Of a stretch of 64,000 nt of DNA, positions 29,797 through 37,789 are shown in pieces. The notes beneath the pieces were generated by a model. The model did no database searches. It worked only from the letters and a program-made list of their open reading frames with translations, and was not told where the DNA came from. The stretch is taken from the NCBI RefSeq assembly GCF_014750655.1, contig NZ_JABBXD010000012.1, positions 1 through 64,000 on the forward strand. Direction: 5' to 3'. The DNA is from Salinimonas profundi. Lineage in GTDB: Bacteria; Pseudomonadota; Gammaproteobacteria; Enterobacterales; Alteromonadaceae. The translations under genes were made by a program, and so were the position numbers. The stretch's first letter is position 1, and each line of letters begins with the position of its first letter.

Positions 29797-30112
29797 AACA
29801 AGTATTTCTCTTAAAAGCCATAGACAAATAATGCGTAATTTTTCTGCCTCCGTCCAGTAAATCGATTCGATTGTCCGGTGTTCGGGCTATATCAGACAAG
29901 CAGTGGCAACTGACGCAGACCATCAGCCTGATATGCATCAATCTGGTAAATCTACGAAGCGGGGATACAGCATAAAGTACCAGTTTGCCCGTCCGTGTGT
30001 GTGGCTTTGGCAACACTTTAATCATGTCACTATGACAGCATTGCTTGTTTGTTCTCCAGGTCATGGCCTTTATAACCGGGGAAGCGGTTTAAAACTTTTG
30101 GAAAACAGACAG
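29797..30112. other. Intergenic region without a supported gene
   Basis: About 315 bases between the small membrane ORF and the promoter of the next gene. Short frames on both strands (for example 29903-30145 plus and 29789-30064 minus) lack ribosome binding sites and family resemblance. It should contain the promoter of the small minus-strand ORF. Confidence 0.45.
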
Positions 30113-30141
30113 TTGCCAATTCTCACAGGCTTTTTTATAAA
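30113..30141 (+). promoter_or_regulatory. Sigma-70 promoter of the small exported protein gene
   Basis: TTGCCA (30113-30118), exactly 17 bases, then TATAAA (30136-30141): five of six matches at each hexamer. The gene's ATG lies 57 bases downstream. Confidence 0.65.
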
Positions 30142-30197
30142 GTAGGTACACTAAATGCTATCTATGGGGTGTGCGTTTCTTTGAGGGCTATGTAGTT

Positions 30198-30512
30198 ATG
30201 AAGTTTTCGGCGTTGATTTCCCCAGCCATATTTAGTCTGGTCATTCTAAGTACCTGTTTTACAGCAAATGCTGCTGATCGTGGACATTTCGCTCCCCAAA
30301 GCATTGATAAGAACCGATCTGATAAAGCTTTACCTGATGGCTGGCGTAACGAGTTGTCTAAAGGCAACGTACTCGATTACGATGTCTATAAAAAGGGAAA
30401 GGTGGTTTACCGGGACCCATCGAAAGGTACCGTCGCTTTGCGCCTGGAAAACAAAGTTGTCCGGCTTGTTGAAAGTACCCGGGAAATTGTGGATGTTCTT
30501 CATCCGTTTTAG
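30198..30512 (+). CDS. Small exported protein of unknown function
   Basis: 104-residue protein with a signal peptide (residues 1-25, ending TANA before ADRGHF). The mature part is short and basic. Its second half, LPDGWRNELSKGNVLDYDVY then VALRLENKVVRLVESTREIVDVL, looks like the RcnB/CigR-type periplasmic domain in which an LPxGW segment is followed by a strand ending in an REIVDVL motif. That family link is tentative. The ATG at 30198 is preferred because GAGGG lies ten bases upstream and gives a clean signal peptide. Confidence 0.78.
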   Translation: MKFSALISPAIFSLVILSTCFTANAADRGHFAPQSIDKNRSDKALPDGWRNELSKGNVLDYDVYKKGKVVYRDPSKGTVALRLENKVVRLVESTREIVDVLHPF

Positions 30513-30606
30513 TTAATTTCATGGTAATGTCGTAAAAGCGTTACCTGCTTGTCATATCTCTGATATCAACTGGAAAGCCTGTTTTATCGTTGCGGATTCA
30601 ATAGGT

Positions 30607-31764
30607 ATGGAAAAAGTATCAGCCAGTTTTTGTCACTCTCTGAGTAGTCTTAACTACGCTCGTGAGCTTATCGCGTGTAAATCAGTGACACCCGACGACA
30701 ATGGGTGTCAGTCATTAATCGCCAGGCACCTGTCTCAGGCTGGTTTTCTCTGTCAGCGATACGTTGTTAACGGCGTTTCAAACCTTATCGCACGGTGGGG
30801 AACAGGGTCTGAACATTTTGCGTTTTGTGGCCATACCGATGTCGTCGCCCCCGGTCCGCTTGAACAATGGCATACCGAACCATTTACGCCGGTCTGTCGC
30901 GATAATATATTATTTGGTCGCGGTGCAGCGGATATGAAAAGCGGTATTGCGGCAATGCTGGCCGCTACCGAACGCGCAATACCTGAAATGAATCCTGACG
31001 CGTATTCATTTTGGTGGCTGGTCACCAGTGATGAGGAAGGAGAAGCGTTGTGCGGAACACAATGGATGAAGGCACAGCTTGATAAGCAAAATATACAGCT
31101 TTCAGCCTGTCTCATTGGTGAACCTTCTGCATCAAAGGCAAGCGGTGATACAATAAAAGTCGGGCGGCGTGGCGCATTGTCCGGAACTATTGATGTTGCT
31201 GGCAAGCAAGGGCATGTTGCTTACCCTCACAGCTGCCATAATGCAATTCATACTGCCAGTGATATTATTCAGGCACTGACCGGCTATACTTGGAGCACCG
31301 GATCTGCTGATTTTCCTGGCACTACAGTTCAGATTACCCACCTGGATACTGGCACATTTGTCGATAATCTGGTGCCAGGCACCGCGCGCATAGAATTTAA
31401 TGTTCGTTACGATGCTACTTTTACCAATGACAGCCTGATTCAGCTTTTGACAAAGCTGATTAAGGGCGTATCGAATAACACTGACATTCACTGGTCCCGA
31501 CCTTGCTCCCCCTACCTGACAGAACCTAAAAACAACGGGTGCTGGCTTGGGCGTTGTGAACGCGCAATTGTAAATACTACGGGTAAATACCCCCTGCTTA
31601 GCACCGCTGGCGGCACATCTGATGGGCGTTTTTTTGACGCGTCAACACAGGTCATCGAGTTGGGAGTCCCCAATCACACCATCCACCAAGCGAATGAAAG
31701 CGTCCACGTGTCTGACATTATAACGCTTGAAGATATATATACAGACCTGTTGTTGGCGCTTTAG
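30607..31764 (+). CDS. dapE: Succinyl-diaminopimelate desuccinylase
   Basis: Zinc M20-family enzyme that releases succinate from N-succinyl-LL-diaminopimelate in the lysine and cell-wall DAP pathway. 385 residues (E. coli 375). Metal ligands appear in FCGHTDVV, GRGAADMKSG and SDEEGEA; the C-terminal TAGGTSDGRFF and the late His (NHTIHQANE) are conserved. The dimerisation domain lies about 180-300. An AGG sits directly before the ATG at 30607, so translation initiation is not obviously strong. No other lysine gene is adjacent. Confidence 0.94.
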   Translation: MEKVSASFCHSLSSLNYARELIACKSVTPDDNGCQSLIARHLSQAGFLCQRYVVNGVSNLIARWGTGSEHFAFCGHTDVVAPGPLEQWHTEPFTPVCRDNILFGRGAADMKSGIAAMLAATERAIPEMNPDAYSFWWLVTSDEEGEALCGTQWMKAQLDKQNIQLSACLIGEPSASKASGDTIKVGRRGALSGTIDVAGKQGHVAYPHSCHNAIHTASDIIQALTGYTWSTGSADFPGTTVQITHLDTGTFVDNLVPGTARIEFNVRYDATFTNDSLIQLLTKLIKGVSNNTDIHWSRPCSPYLTEPKNNGCWLGRCERAIVNTTGKYPLLSTAGGTSDGRFFDASTQVIELGVPNHTIHQANESVHVSDIITLEDIYTDLLLAL

Positions 31765-31782
31765 CAGAACGGACCAATAGCA

Positions 31783-31824
31783 GACGCATCAGCACGGGGC
31801 GCAATGGCCCCGTCTTGATGCGTC
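31783..31824. terminator. Large hairpin between convergent dapE and the acyltransferase gene
   Basis: GACGCATCA (31783-31791) pairs with TGATGCGTC (31816-31824), enclosing a second GC-rich stem CGGGGC/GCCCCG. There is no T-run on either strand, so it may end transcription with Rho or protect 3' ends rather than act as a classical terminator. Confidence 0.55.
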
Positions 31825-31825
31825 G

Positions 31826-33547
31826 TTAAGCGGACGCTTTCACATCATGTTGCACAAGATAACGTTTACGCTTTTTTTCGGTTAACAACTGCAAGTCCAC
31901 CACAATGAGTCCGTCAACACAGTCAGCAAAATCCGGATCGATGTTGAAATCAAGAAAACCTACACCTTCAGGCTCACATATTTCTGTATATTGCTTATAA
32001 AGGGTAGGGACATTGACGCCCATATTGGCCAGCAGGCTTTTCAGTTCAGCAAATGCAGCCTTATAGGGCAATGCGCTAAACCTTTCCAGCAAATCTGTGC
32101 GCACGGGGTAGGGCAAGGTTGATCTGGCCTGTCCAAAGCGAGCTGGAAACCGGGCCTTATAAAAAGCAACCAGCAAGTCGCGGGCGGGTTTCGGATACGC
32201 ATTGCTGATACTGACAGCACCAAATAAATACCGGTATTGCGGATAGCGCTGCAAAAATGCGCCTATGCCATACCATAAGTAGTCAAGGCTGCGCTTTCCC
32301 CAGTACCGTGGCTGCACAAAGCTACGTCCAAGCTCCAGGCCTTCTGAAAATAATGCGCTATTATCGTCCTCATAATCAAACAGGGTGGCTGAATACAAGC
32401 CGGTTGGATGAGCTGGTGCCGAGAGTGTTGTGGCATCACCAAAGCGATAGGCGCCGACGATTTCCAGTTCGGCGCTGTCCCACAGAATTAGATGAAAATA
32501 ATGCGAGTCATACCGATCAATATCTCTGCGCGTGTTCGTGCCTTCACCAACTGCGCGAAAGGTCAGTTCACGTAATCTGCCAATCTCCCGCATAATGGCA
32601 GAACAGCCATTGTGTTGATAAAGATAAATAGTCTTACCATCTGCAGTATGCCCGAGGTGCTCACATTCACGCGCTATAGCCCGCGACAATGTCTGTTTTT
32701 CTTCGGGAAGGGCAATCGCAGATTGTGTGGGTAAAATGCCTGTTTTATCATTACCAATTCGGTATAAGTGTTGTTTGAATAGTTTTACCTGCTCTTTTAC
32801 CCCTAATGACAACGACTGGTAAGCAGTATGCGGTATGAGCTCGCCGATGCGAATCGGCAGGTGCTTTTGACGTTGCCGGAACATTTCCTTAACCAGCAAA
32901 GTAGTTGCCAGGGGTTTGTACAGCATCGATACGCTATAAAAAACCGGTGAGTTTCGTGCCTCAATATAGGCAGGCAATATGGGTGCCTCTGCTTGTCTGG
33001 CGATGCGCAAAAAGCCGCTGTGCCAATGGGTGTCCCTGATCCCTTGCGGACGTAAACGTGATACTTCACCGGCCGGAAATATCAGTAGCGCCCCTTCCGC
33101 ATTCAGATGTGAGTGGATAGTTTGCAGGCTTTGTCGGGGCGTGCCACCTTGCATGTTATTGACCGGCACCAGCATGTTATTCAGTGGCGCTATCGCCATA
33201 AGCATTTGGTTAGCAACGACCTTTACGTCGCGCCTGACTTCACTGAGTAACTTTATCAGCGCCAGCGCATCCAGCGAGCCAATGGGATGGTTGGCGATGA
33301 TAACCACCCGTCCTTCACTGGGTATGCGCTCTTTTTCGTTATTGCGAGTGGAGTAGCTGACAGTAAAATAGGCCAGGACCTGCTCGACAAAATCGATGTC
33401 CTGATAGTGCGGATACATTTCACCAAATTCTTTTATTTCACGTTCATGCAGCAAATGTCGCAAAATGAATGATGCCGGGCGGGATAGCCAGGGCTTATTA
33501 GCAATCTGGGGGTAATGTTTATTAATAACTTCATCGACAGTGAACAT
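31826..33547 (-). CDS. Fused PlsC-type/GNAT-type acyltransferase (OlsF-like)
   Basis: 573-residue two-domain protein. The N-terminal half is a lysophospholipid acyltransferase: NHPIGSLD (86-93) supplies the HX5D catalytic pair His87/Asp93, FPAGEVSR (157-164) is the acceptor-binding block, and PAYIEARN follows. The C-terminal half (about 300-560) resembles the OlsB/hemolysin-type GNAT N-acyltransferase, with YFHLILWD, VGAYRFGD, LELGRSFV and YLFGAVSISN. This architecture is that of OlsF, which makes ornithine lipids in Serratia and Flavobacterium in one polypeptide; assignment to ornithine rather than another amino acid is inference. It follows the LpxH-like gene by 27 bases, so both probably belong to one envelope-lipid operon. 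Confidence 0.8.
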   Translation of the reverse strand: MFTVDEVINKHYPQIANKPWLSRPASFILRHLLHEREIKEFGEMYPHYQDIDFVEQVLAYFTVSYSTRNNEKERIPSEGRVVIIANHPIGSLDALALIKLLSEVRRDVKVVANQMLMAIAPLNNMLVPVNNMQGGTPRQSLQTIHSHLNAEGALLIFPAGEVSRLRPQGIRDTHWHSGFLRIARQAEAPILPAYIEARNSPVFYSVSMLYKPLATTLLVKEMFRQRQKHLPIRIGELIPHTAYQSLSLGVKEQVKLFKQHLYRIGNDKTGILPTQSAIALPEEKQTLSRAIARECEHLGHTADGKTIYLYQHNGCSAIMREIGRLRELTFRAVGEGTNTRRDIDRYDSHYFHLILWDSAELEIVGAYRFGDATTLSAPAHPTGLYSATLFDYEDDNSALFSEGLELGRSFVQPRYWGKRSLDYLWYGIGAFLQRYPQYRYLFGAVSISNAYPKPARDLLVAFYKARFPARFGQARSTLPYPVRTDLLERFSALPYKAAFAELKSLLANMGVNVPTLYKQYTEICEPEGVGFLDFNIDPDFADCVDGLIVVDLQLLTEKKRKRYLVQHDVKASA

Positions 33548-33574
33548 ACCTGTAGCTTCCTATTTTGCTATTTT

Positions 33575-34366
33575 TTATGCTGCTTTGGAGGAATGGACTT
33601 GATTGGCCGGCGTGTTTTGTACACTGTCCGTGGTCAGATAGTGGATGAGTGACAAGTTACCGTGTTCATCTTCAGCAAGGGCTGTGCAGTTTTCTACCCA
33701 GTCGCCATCATTAATGTAATGGATACCGTTAAGGTAACGCTGTTCGGGATGATGAATATGGCCGCAAATGATCCCGTCCAGCGCATGTGCTTTTGCATAG
33801 TTGCAACACGCCTGCCGGTAGCGTGCAATGGCAAGGTTGGCGCTTCTGATGTGTTGTTTAATATAGCCAGCCAATGACCAGTATTCGCGTTTTCGCCAGA
33901 CTCGGTAGCGGTTGTACCAGCGATTTACGAATAACAACAGATCGTACGCTTTATCGCCTAACCATGCATGGAACTGACCCAGAGTCACCTCGTCGTCAAA
34001 CTGATCACCGTGTAACACTACATAGCGCTTGCCGGCAGCGGTGGTATGAATACAGTGCCGGGCAATCTCAATGTCACCCAATGCCATGCCGGTATAACTT
34101 TGTACCGGCGCATCGTGGTTACCAGGAAGATAAATCACCCGCGTGCCTGATTCTGAAAGTGATAAGATTTTCTTTACAACCTGATTATGCGCATCGGGCC
34201 ATCGAAACTGGCGGGTCATTTCCCACATGTCGATGATATCGCCCACCAGGTAAAGGGTGTCCACGGACACATTGTTAAGAAAGTTCAGAAGGTGTTCGGC
34301 TTTGCAGTCGCGGTTGCCCAGGTGTAAATCAGACATCCAGAGGGTTTTATAGTGTCTGTGAGACAT
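33575..34366 (-). CDS. LpxH-like metallophosphoesterase
   Basis: 263-residue calcineurin-like phosphoesterase of the UDP-2,3-diacylglucosamine diphosphatase-like family. All metal-binding blocks are present: SDLHLG, GDIIDMW, GNHDAP, HGDQFD and GHIHHPE. LpxH proper is about 240 residues; this longer branch (with WYNRYRVWRKREYWSLAGYI-type insert) is a paralogue group often called YbbF-like or LpxH-like, and the true substrate may differ from the lipid A precursor. The ATG at 34366 is chosen over a TTG four codons upstream because GGA lies seven bases before it. Confidence 0.85.
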   Translation of the reverse strand: MSHRHYKTLWMSDLHLGNRDCKAEHLLNFLNNVSVDTLYLVGDIIDMWEMTRQFRWPDAHNQVVKKILSLSESGTRVIYLPGNHDAPVQSYTGMALGDIEIARHCIHTTAAGKRYVVLHGDQFDDEVTLGQFHAWLGDKAYDLLLFVNRWYNRYRVWRKREYWSLAGYIKQHIRSANLAIARYRQACCNYAKAHALDGIICGHIHHPEQRYLNGIHYINDGDWVENCTALAEDEHGNLSLIHYLTTDSVQNTPANQVHSSKAA

Positions 34367-34508
34367 GACAGCGTCCAATAATTGCCAGCTTTCAAACCGA
34401 TAATAGAAAGAGGAGGTGACAGATTGGTGACGCTATGTTGACGTTCGTGTGACAGTCAAAGAGGGAAGTATTGGTATTATCGGGTTTAAGCGCTGAATTT
34501 AAACAGGC

Positions 34509-34537
34509 AAAAAAAAAGCGCCTTGCGGCGCTTTTTT
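34509..34537. terminator. Terminator after rpsT
   Basis: AAGCGCC (34516-34522) and GGCGCTT (34527-34533) with a TTGC loop, flanked by A- and T-runs; works for the minus-strand rpsT transcript. Confidence 0.87.
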
Positions 34538-34558
34538 ACTACACATCACAAAGATGTC

Positions 34559-34819
34559 TTACATAGCTTTGATTTTAGCAGCAAGACGGCTCTTATGACG
34601 AGCAGCTTTGTTCTTGTGAATCAAACCTTTGGTAGCCATTCTGTCAAGAATCGGAGTCGCAGAGGCAAGTGCTGCTTGAGCACCTTCTTTATCGCCTTTA
34701 GCGATAGCCGCTACAACTTTTTTGATGCTTGTACGAGTCATGGAGCGGCGGCTGGCATTATGCTGACGACGCTTTTCGGCTTGAATTGCACGTTTCTTAG
34801 CAGACTTAATGTTAGCCAA
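34559..34819 (-). CDS. rpsT: 30S ribosomal protein S20
   Basis: 86-residue primary 16S rRNA-binding protein. [18 protein letters not shown], the [10 protein letters not shown] helix and the C-terminal [14 protein letters not shown] match S20. The start codon is TTG (CAA on the plus strand at 34817-34819) with GGGAG seven bases upstream. In E. coli rpsT also uses UUG, and the weak start is part of S20's translational self-repression; the same codon here suggests the control is conserved. Confidence 0.97.
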   Translation of the reverse strand: MANIKSAKKRAIQAEKRRQHNASRRSMTRTSIKKVVAAIAKGDKEGAQAALASATPILDRMATKGLIHKNKAARHKSRLAAKIKAM

Positions 34820-35129
34820 GGTGTAACTCCCAAAATAAATTCATGTCAAAAACGAGGGTGCGGATTGTGCCTAGCAATCGCTTATTTGTCAAACTATTTC
34901 GCATAAACAGCAAAACGGCTGAAAATACGGGGCTGACGCGGCTACCTGCACATCCGTAGAAGGGGCGGAGTATACCAGCAGGAACACGCGATTTCACCCA
35001 TCTATGCCATTTTAATTGTTCAGCGGGGACATTTAATGACGCCCGTATGCAGAAGATTTCTAAAACCGCTGCATTCGGCTATAGTGTGGCCCCTTTATTT
35101 GTGCTCAATAACGTATTGGTTGAAGCTCT
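34820..35129. other. Divergent control region between rpsT and murJ
   Basis: No gene is supported. It holds the rpsT promoter (34969-34997) and the rpsT leader of about 140 bases (34820-34960), which is the expected place for autoregulatory RNA structure. A TATAGT at about 35080 may be the murJ -10 box, with no clear -35. Confidence 0.5.
34969..34997 (-). promoter_or_regulatory. Promoter of rpsT with extended -10
   Basis: On the minus strand GTGAAA (34997-34992), a 17-base spacer and TATACT (34974-34969) preceded by TGG, an extended -10. GC-rich bases CCGCCCC follow, a discriminator fitting growth-rate control of a ribosomal protein gene. Confidence 0.6.
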
Positions 35130-36689
35130 GTGTCGAGTAAATTATTAAAATCCGGGTTAGTGGTGTCTGTAATGACACTTATTTCACGTATTCTGGGCTT
35201 GGCCAGAGATGTTGTTGTCGCGCGGCTAATGGGTGATGGGGCTGCCGCAGATGTGTTCTTCTTTGCCAACAAAATCCCCAATTTTCTGCGACGTTTGTTT
35301 GCCGAGGGCGCGTTTGCACAGGCATTTATTCCCGTACTGACAGAAGTGCATCACCTTGACGATAAAAAAGCATTGCGGGAATTTGTTGCCAAAATCTCTG
35401 GTACCCTGGGTGCAATCGTGTTTATCGTTTCGCTCATCGGCGTCATTGCTTCGCCGGTGCTGGCCGCACTGTTCGGCACGGGCTGGTTCATTGATTATCT
35501 CAATGATGAGCCTGGTGGTGATAAATTTACTTTGGCATCCACCATGCTCAAGATAACGTTTCCGTATCTGGCGTTTATTTCTTTGACCGGTTTATCCGGG
35601 GCAATCCTCAATACGCTTAACAAGTTTGCCGTTGCCGCATTTACACCGGTATTACTCAACGTCTGTATTATCGGCTTTGCGGTCTGGCTGGCGCCGTCGA
35701 TGTCACAACCGGCCTACGCGTTGGCGTGGGGTGTTTTTGTCGGAGGCATTGTGCAACTGGCATTTCAGCTTCCCTTCTTATACCGAGCCGGACTTCTGGT
35801 AAAGCCACGGTGGGGCTGGCATGACGAAAACGTGGTCAAAGTAAGAAAGTTGATGATTCCTGCCCTTTTCGGTGTATCAGTGGGCCAATTGAACTTACTG
35901 TTTGATACATTTATTGCCAGCTTTCTGGTAACAGGCTCGATTAGCTGGCTCTATTACTCTGATCGATTGCTTGAGTTTCCTTTAGGCTTATTCGGTATTG
36001 CTATTGCTACTGTTATTTTGCCGACGTTGTCACGCAATCACGTGACTAAAGATCCCACTTCGTTTTCCAGTAACATGGACTGGGCAGTGAGAATGGTCAC
36101 TGCGCTGGGGCTGCCCGCCGCTGTTGGCCTGGCCCTGATGGCAGAACCTATTCTTACGGTTATCTTTCAGCGTGGCGAGTTTACCCCGCAAACCGCTGAA
36201 TTTGCGTCTTACTCGCTGACCGCTTACGCTTTTGGATTGTGGTTTTTCATGTTGGTTAAAGTTTTTGCTCCGGGGTTTTATTCCAGACAGGATACCAAAA
36301 CACCGGTTAAATTCGGTATCTGGTGTATGGTTGCCAATATGGTTTTTAACCTTATATTTGCGATTCCTTACGGGTATATCGGGCTGGCCATCGCAACCAG
36401 CTTGTCTGCGGCGTTGAATGCAGGCTTGTTGTACACCCGGTTGCATTCAACGGATGTTTATAAGTTTTCCGTTCAGACGATGTTGTTTCTTTTACGCACA
36501 TTTATAGCCTGTGGTGCCATGGGGGCCGTTATCCTGTATTTTGATCTTGGCGACGCGTTTTACTTGCTGGATTTATGGCCACAGATACTGCATGTGAGCA
36601 AAACTATTGGGGCAGCCGTGCTCACGTTTGTGGTGGTGATGCTGGTATTAGGCACGCGACCTTCGCACCTGAGTTCATCAGGTAGCTAA
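35130..36689 (+). CDS. murJ: Lipid II flippase MurJ
   Basis: Integral membrane flippase of the MOP superfamily moving lipid II to the periplasm for peptidoglycan synthesis. 519 residues with about 14 TM helices. N-terminal LKSGLVVSVMTLISRILGLARDVVVA and the GxAADxFFFANKIPNFLRRLFAEGA block carry the conserved Arg residues lining the central cavity. The start is GTG (35130). Precedes ribF and ileS, the usual order in this group. Confidence 0.96.
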   Translation: MSSKLLKSGLVVSVMTLISRILGLARDVVVARLMGDGAAADVFFFANKIPNFLRRLFAEGAFAQAFIPVLTEVHHLDDKKALREFVAKISGTLGAIVFIVSLIGVIASPVLAALFGTGWFIDYLNDEPGGDKFTLASTMLKITFPYLAFISLTGLSGAILNTLNKFAVAAFTPVLLNVCIIGFAVWLAPSMSQPAYALAWGVFVGGIVQLAFQLPFLYRAGLLVKPRWGWHDENVVKVRKLMIPALFGVSVGQLNLLFDTFIASFLVTGSISWLYYSDRLLEFPLGLFGIAIATVILPTLSRNHVTKDPTSFSSNMDWAVRMVTALGLPAAVGLALMAEPILTVIFQRGEFTPQTAEFASYSLTAYAFGLWFFMLVKVFAPGFYSRQDTKTPVKFGIWCMVANMVFNLIFAIPYGYIGLAIATSLSAALNAGLLYTRLHSTDVYKFSVQTMLFLLRTFIACGAMGAVILYFDLGDAFYLLDLWPQILHVSKTIGAAVLTFVVVMLVLGTRPSHLSSSGS

Positions 36690-36784
36690 AACTGCATGGA
36701 CAGTCATTGGTATTACGCGTTGTGTCGTTTATAATCGCGTGTTTTGTGTCAAAGAGTTTACTTTAAAAAAGGTACCGGCAAGTT

Positions 36785-37708
36785 GTGGAATTAATCAGAG
36801 GCCTGCACAACCTTAGGGACAGGCACCGTGGCTGCGTGCTCACCATCGGTAAATTCGATGGTGTCCATGAGGGTCACAAAGCGGTATTGAAAAATGTACT
36901 GGAGAAAGCCAGAGCGCTTAACTTGCCCGCCACGGTGATGGTTTTTGAACCACAACCCGAAGAAGTTTTCGCGCCCGACAAAGCCCCCGCCAGGTTAAGT
37001 ACGCTGGCTGAAAAATATCGTTTGCTGAAAGCGCAGGGGGTCGATCGCCTGCTGTGTGTTCGATTTAATGAGGCATTTGCCAGTCAGCATGCCGACACGT
37101 TTGTCGAAGAATTGCTGGTTGATAAGCTCGGTGTGAAATTTCTCGTGGTTGGTGATGATTTTCGTTTTGGTAAAGGCCGCCAGGGTGACTTTACCATGCT
37201 CAGGGAAGCCGGCCAGAAAAGCGGCTTTGACGTTGTCAGCACACAAAGCTTTCGCGTGGATGACCGACGTATCAGCTCAACCGCTGTCAGACAGGCGCTG
37301 GGCGAAGGGGCGTTTGATAAAGCGGCGTCAATGTTGGGCAGGCCGTTTAGTATCCCGGGACGCGTTGTCCACGGTGAAAAAAATGGCCGTACCATCGGGT
37401 TTCCTACCGCTAACGTGTTGCTAAAACGCTTCCGTACACCGCTCAGAGGTGTCTTTGCGGTCACTGTTAATTACCGTCAGTCAGTGTGGCAGGGGGTGGC
37501 AAATGTCGGGACGCGACCAACCCTCAATGGCGAACAGGTGCAGCTTGAGGTTCACATCTTCAACGTGAATGCGGATTTGTATGGGCAGACGATTGAAGTA
37601 ATACCACGCTTAAAGATTCGGGATGAACAAAAGTTCGACTCTTTCGATGCGTTAAAACAACAGATACAAGATGATGCGCAGGTTGCGCGTGATTTTTTTA
37701 AAGATTAA
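36785..37708 (+). CDS. ribF: Bifunctional riboflavin kinase / FAD synthetase
   Basis: Makes FMN and FAD from riboflavin and ATP. 307 residues. N-terminal nucleotidyltransferase with TIGKFDGVHEGH (about 19-30) and VVGDDFRFGKGRQGD; ISSTAVRQAL links to the C-terminal kinase with GRTIGFPTANV and GVANVGTRPT. The start is GTG at 36785. No FMN riboswitch is visible upstream, as expected because ribF genes usually lack it. Confidence 0.96.
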   Translation: MELIRGLHNLRDRHRGCVLTIGKFDGVHEGHKAVLKNVLEKARALNLPATVMVFEPQPEEVFAPDKAPARLSTLAEKYRLLKAQGVDRLLCVRFNEAFASQHADTFVEELLVDKLGVKFLVVGDDFRFGKGRQGDFTMLREAGQKSGFDVVSTQSFRVDDRRISSTAVRQALGEGAFDKAASMLGRPFSIPGRVVHGEKNGRTIGFPTANVLLKRFRTPLRGVFAVTVNYRQSVWQGVANVGTRPTLNGEQVQLEVHIFNVNADLYGQTIEVIPRLKIRDEQKFDSFDALKQQIQDDAQVARDFFKD

Positions 37709-37789
37709 TTCGTAAGTTGTCAATTTGGCAGCAATTATTCGGGTACGCTAAGAGCGCGTACAGTTCAGGTGGATGGAAAAAACAAGTTT

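Noticed and set aside
29789..30145. Frames on both strands between the small membrane ORF and the exported protein gene
   Set aside because: Neither has a ribosome binding site or plausible protein composition; the region is better explained as control DNA.
36690..36784. Looked for an FMN riboswitch before ribF
   Set aside because: The gap is under 100 bases and lacks the conserved RFN core; none is present.
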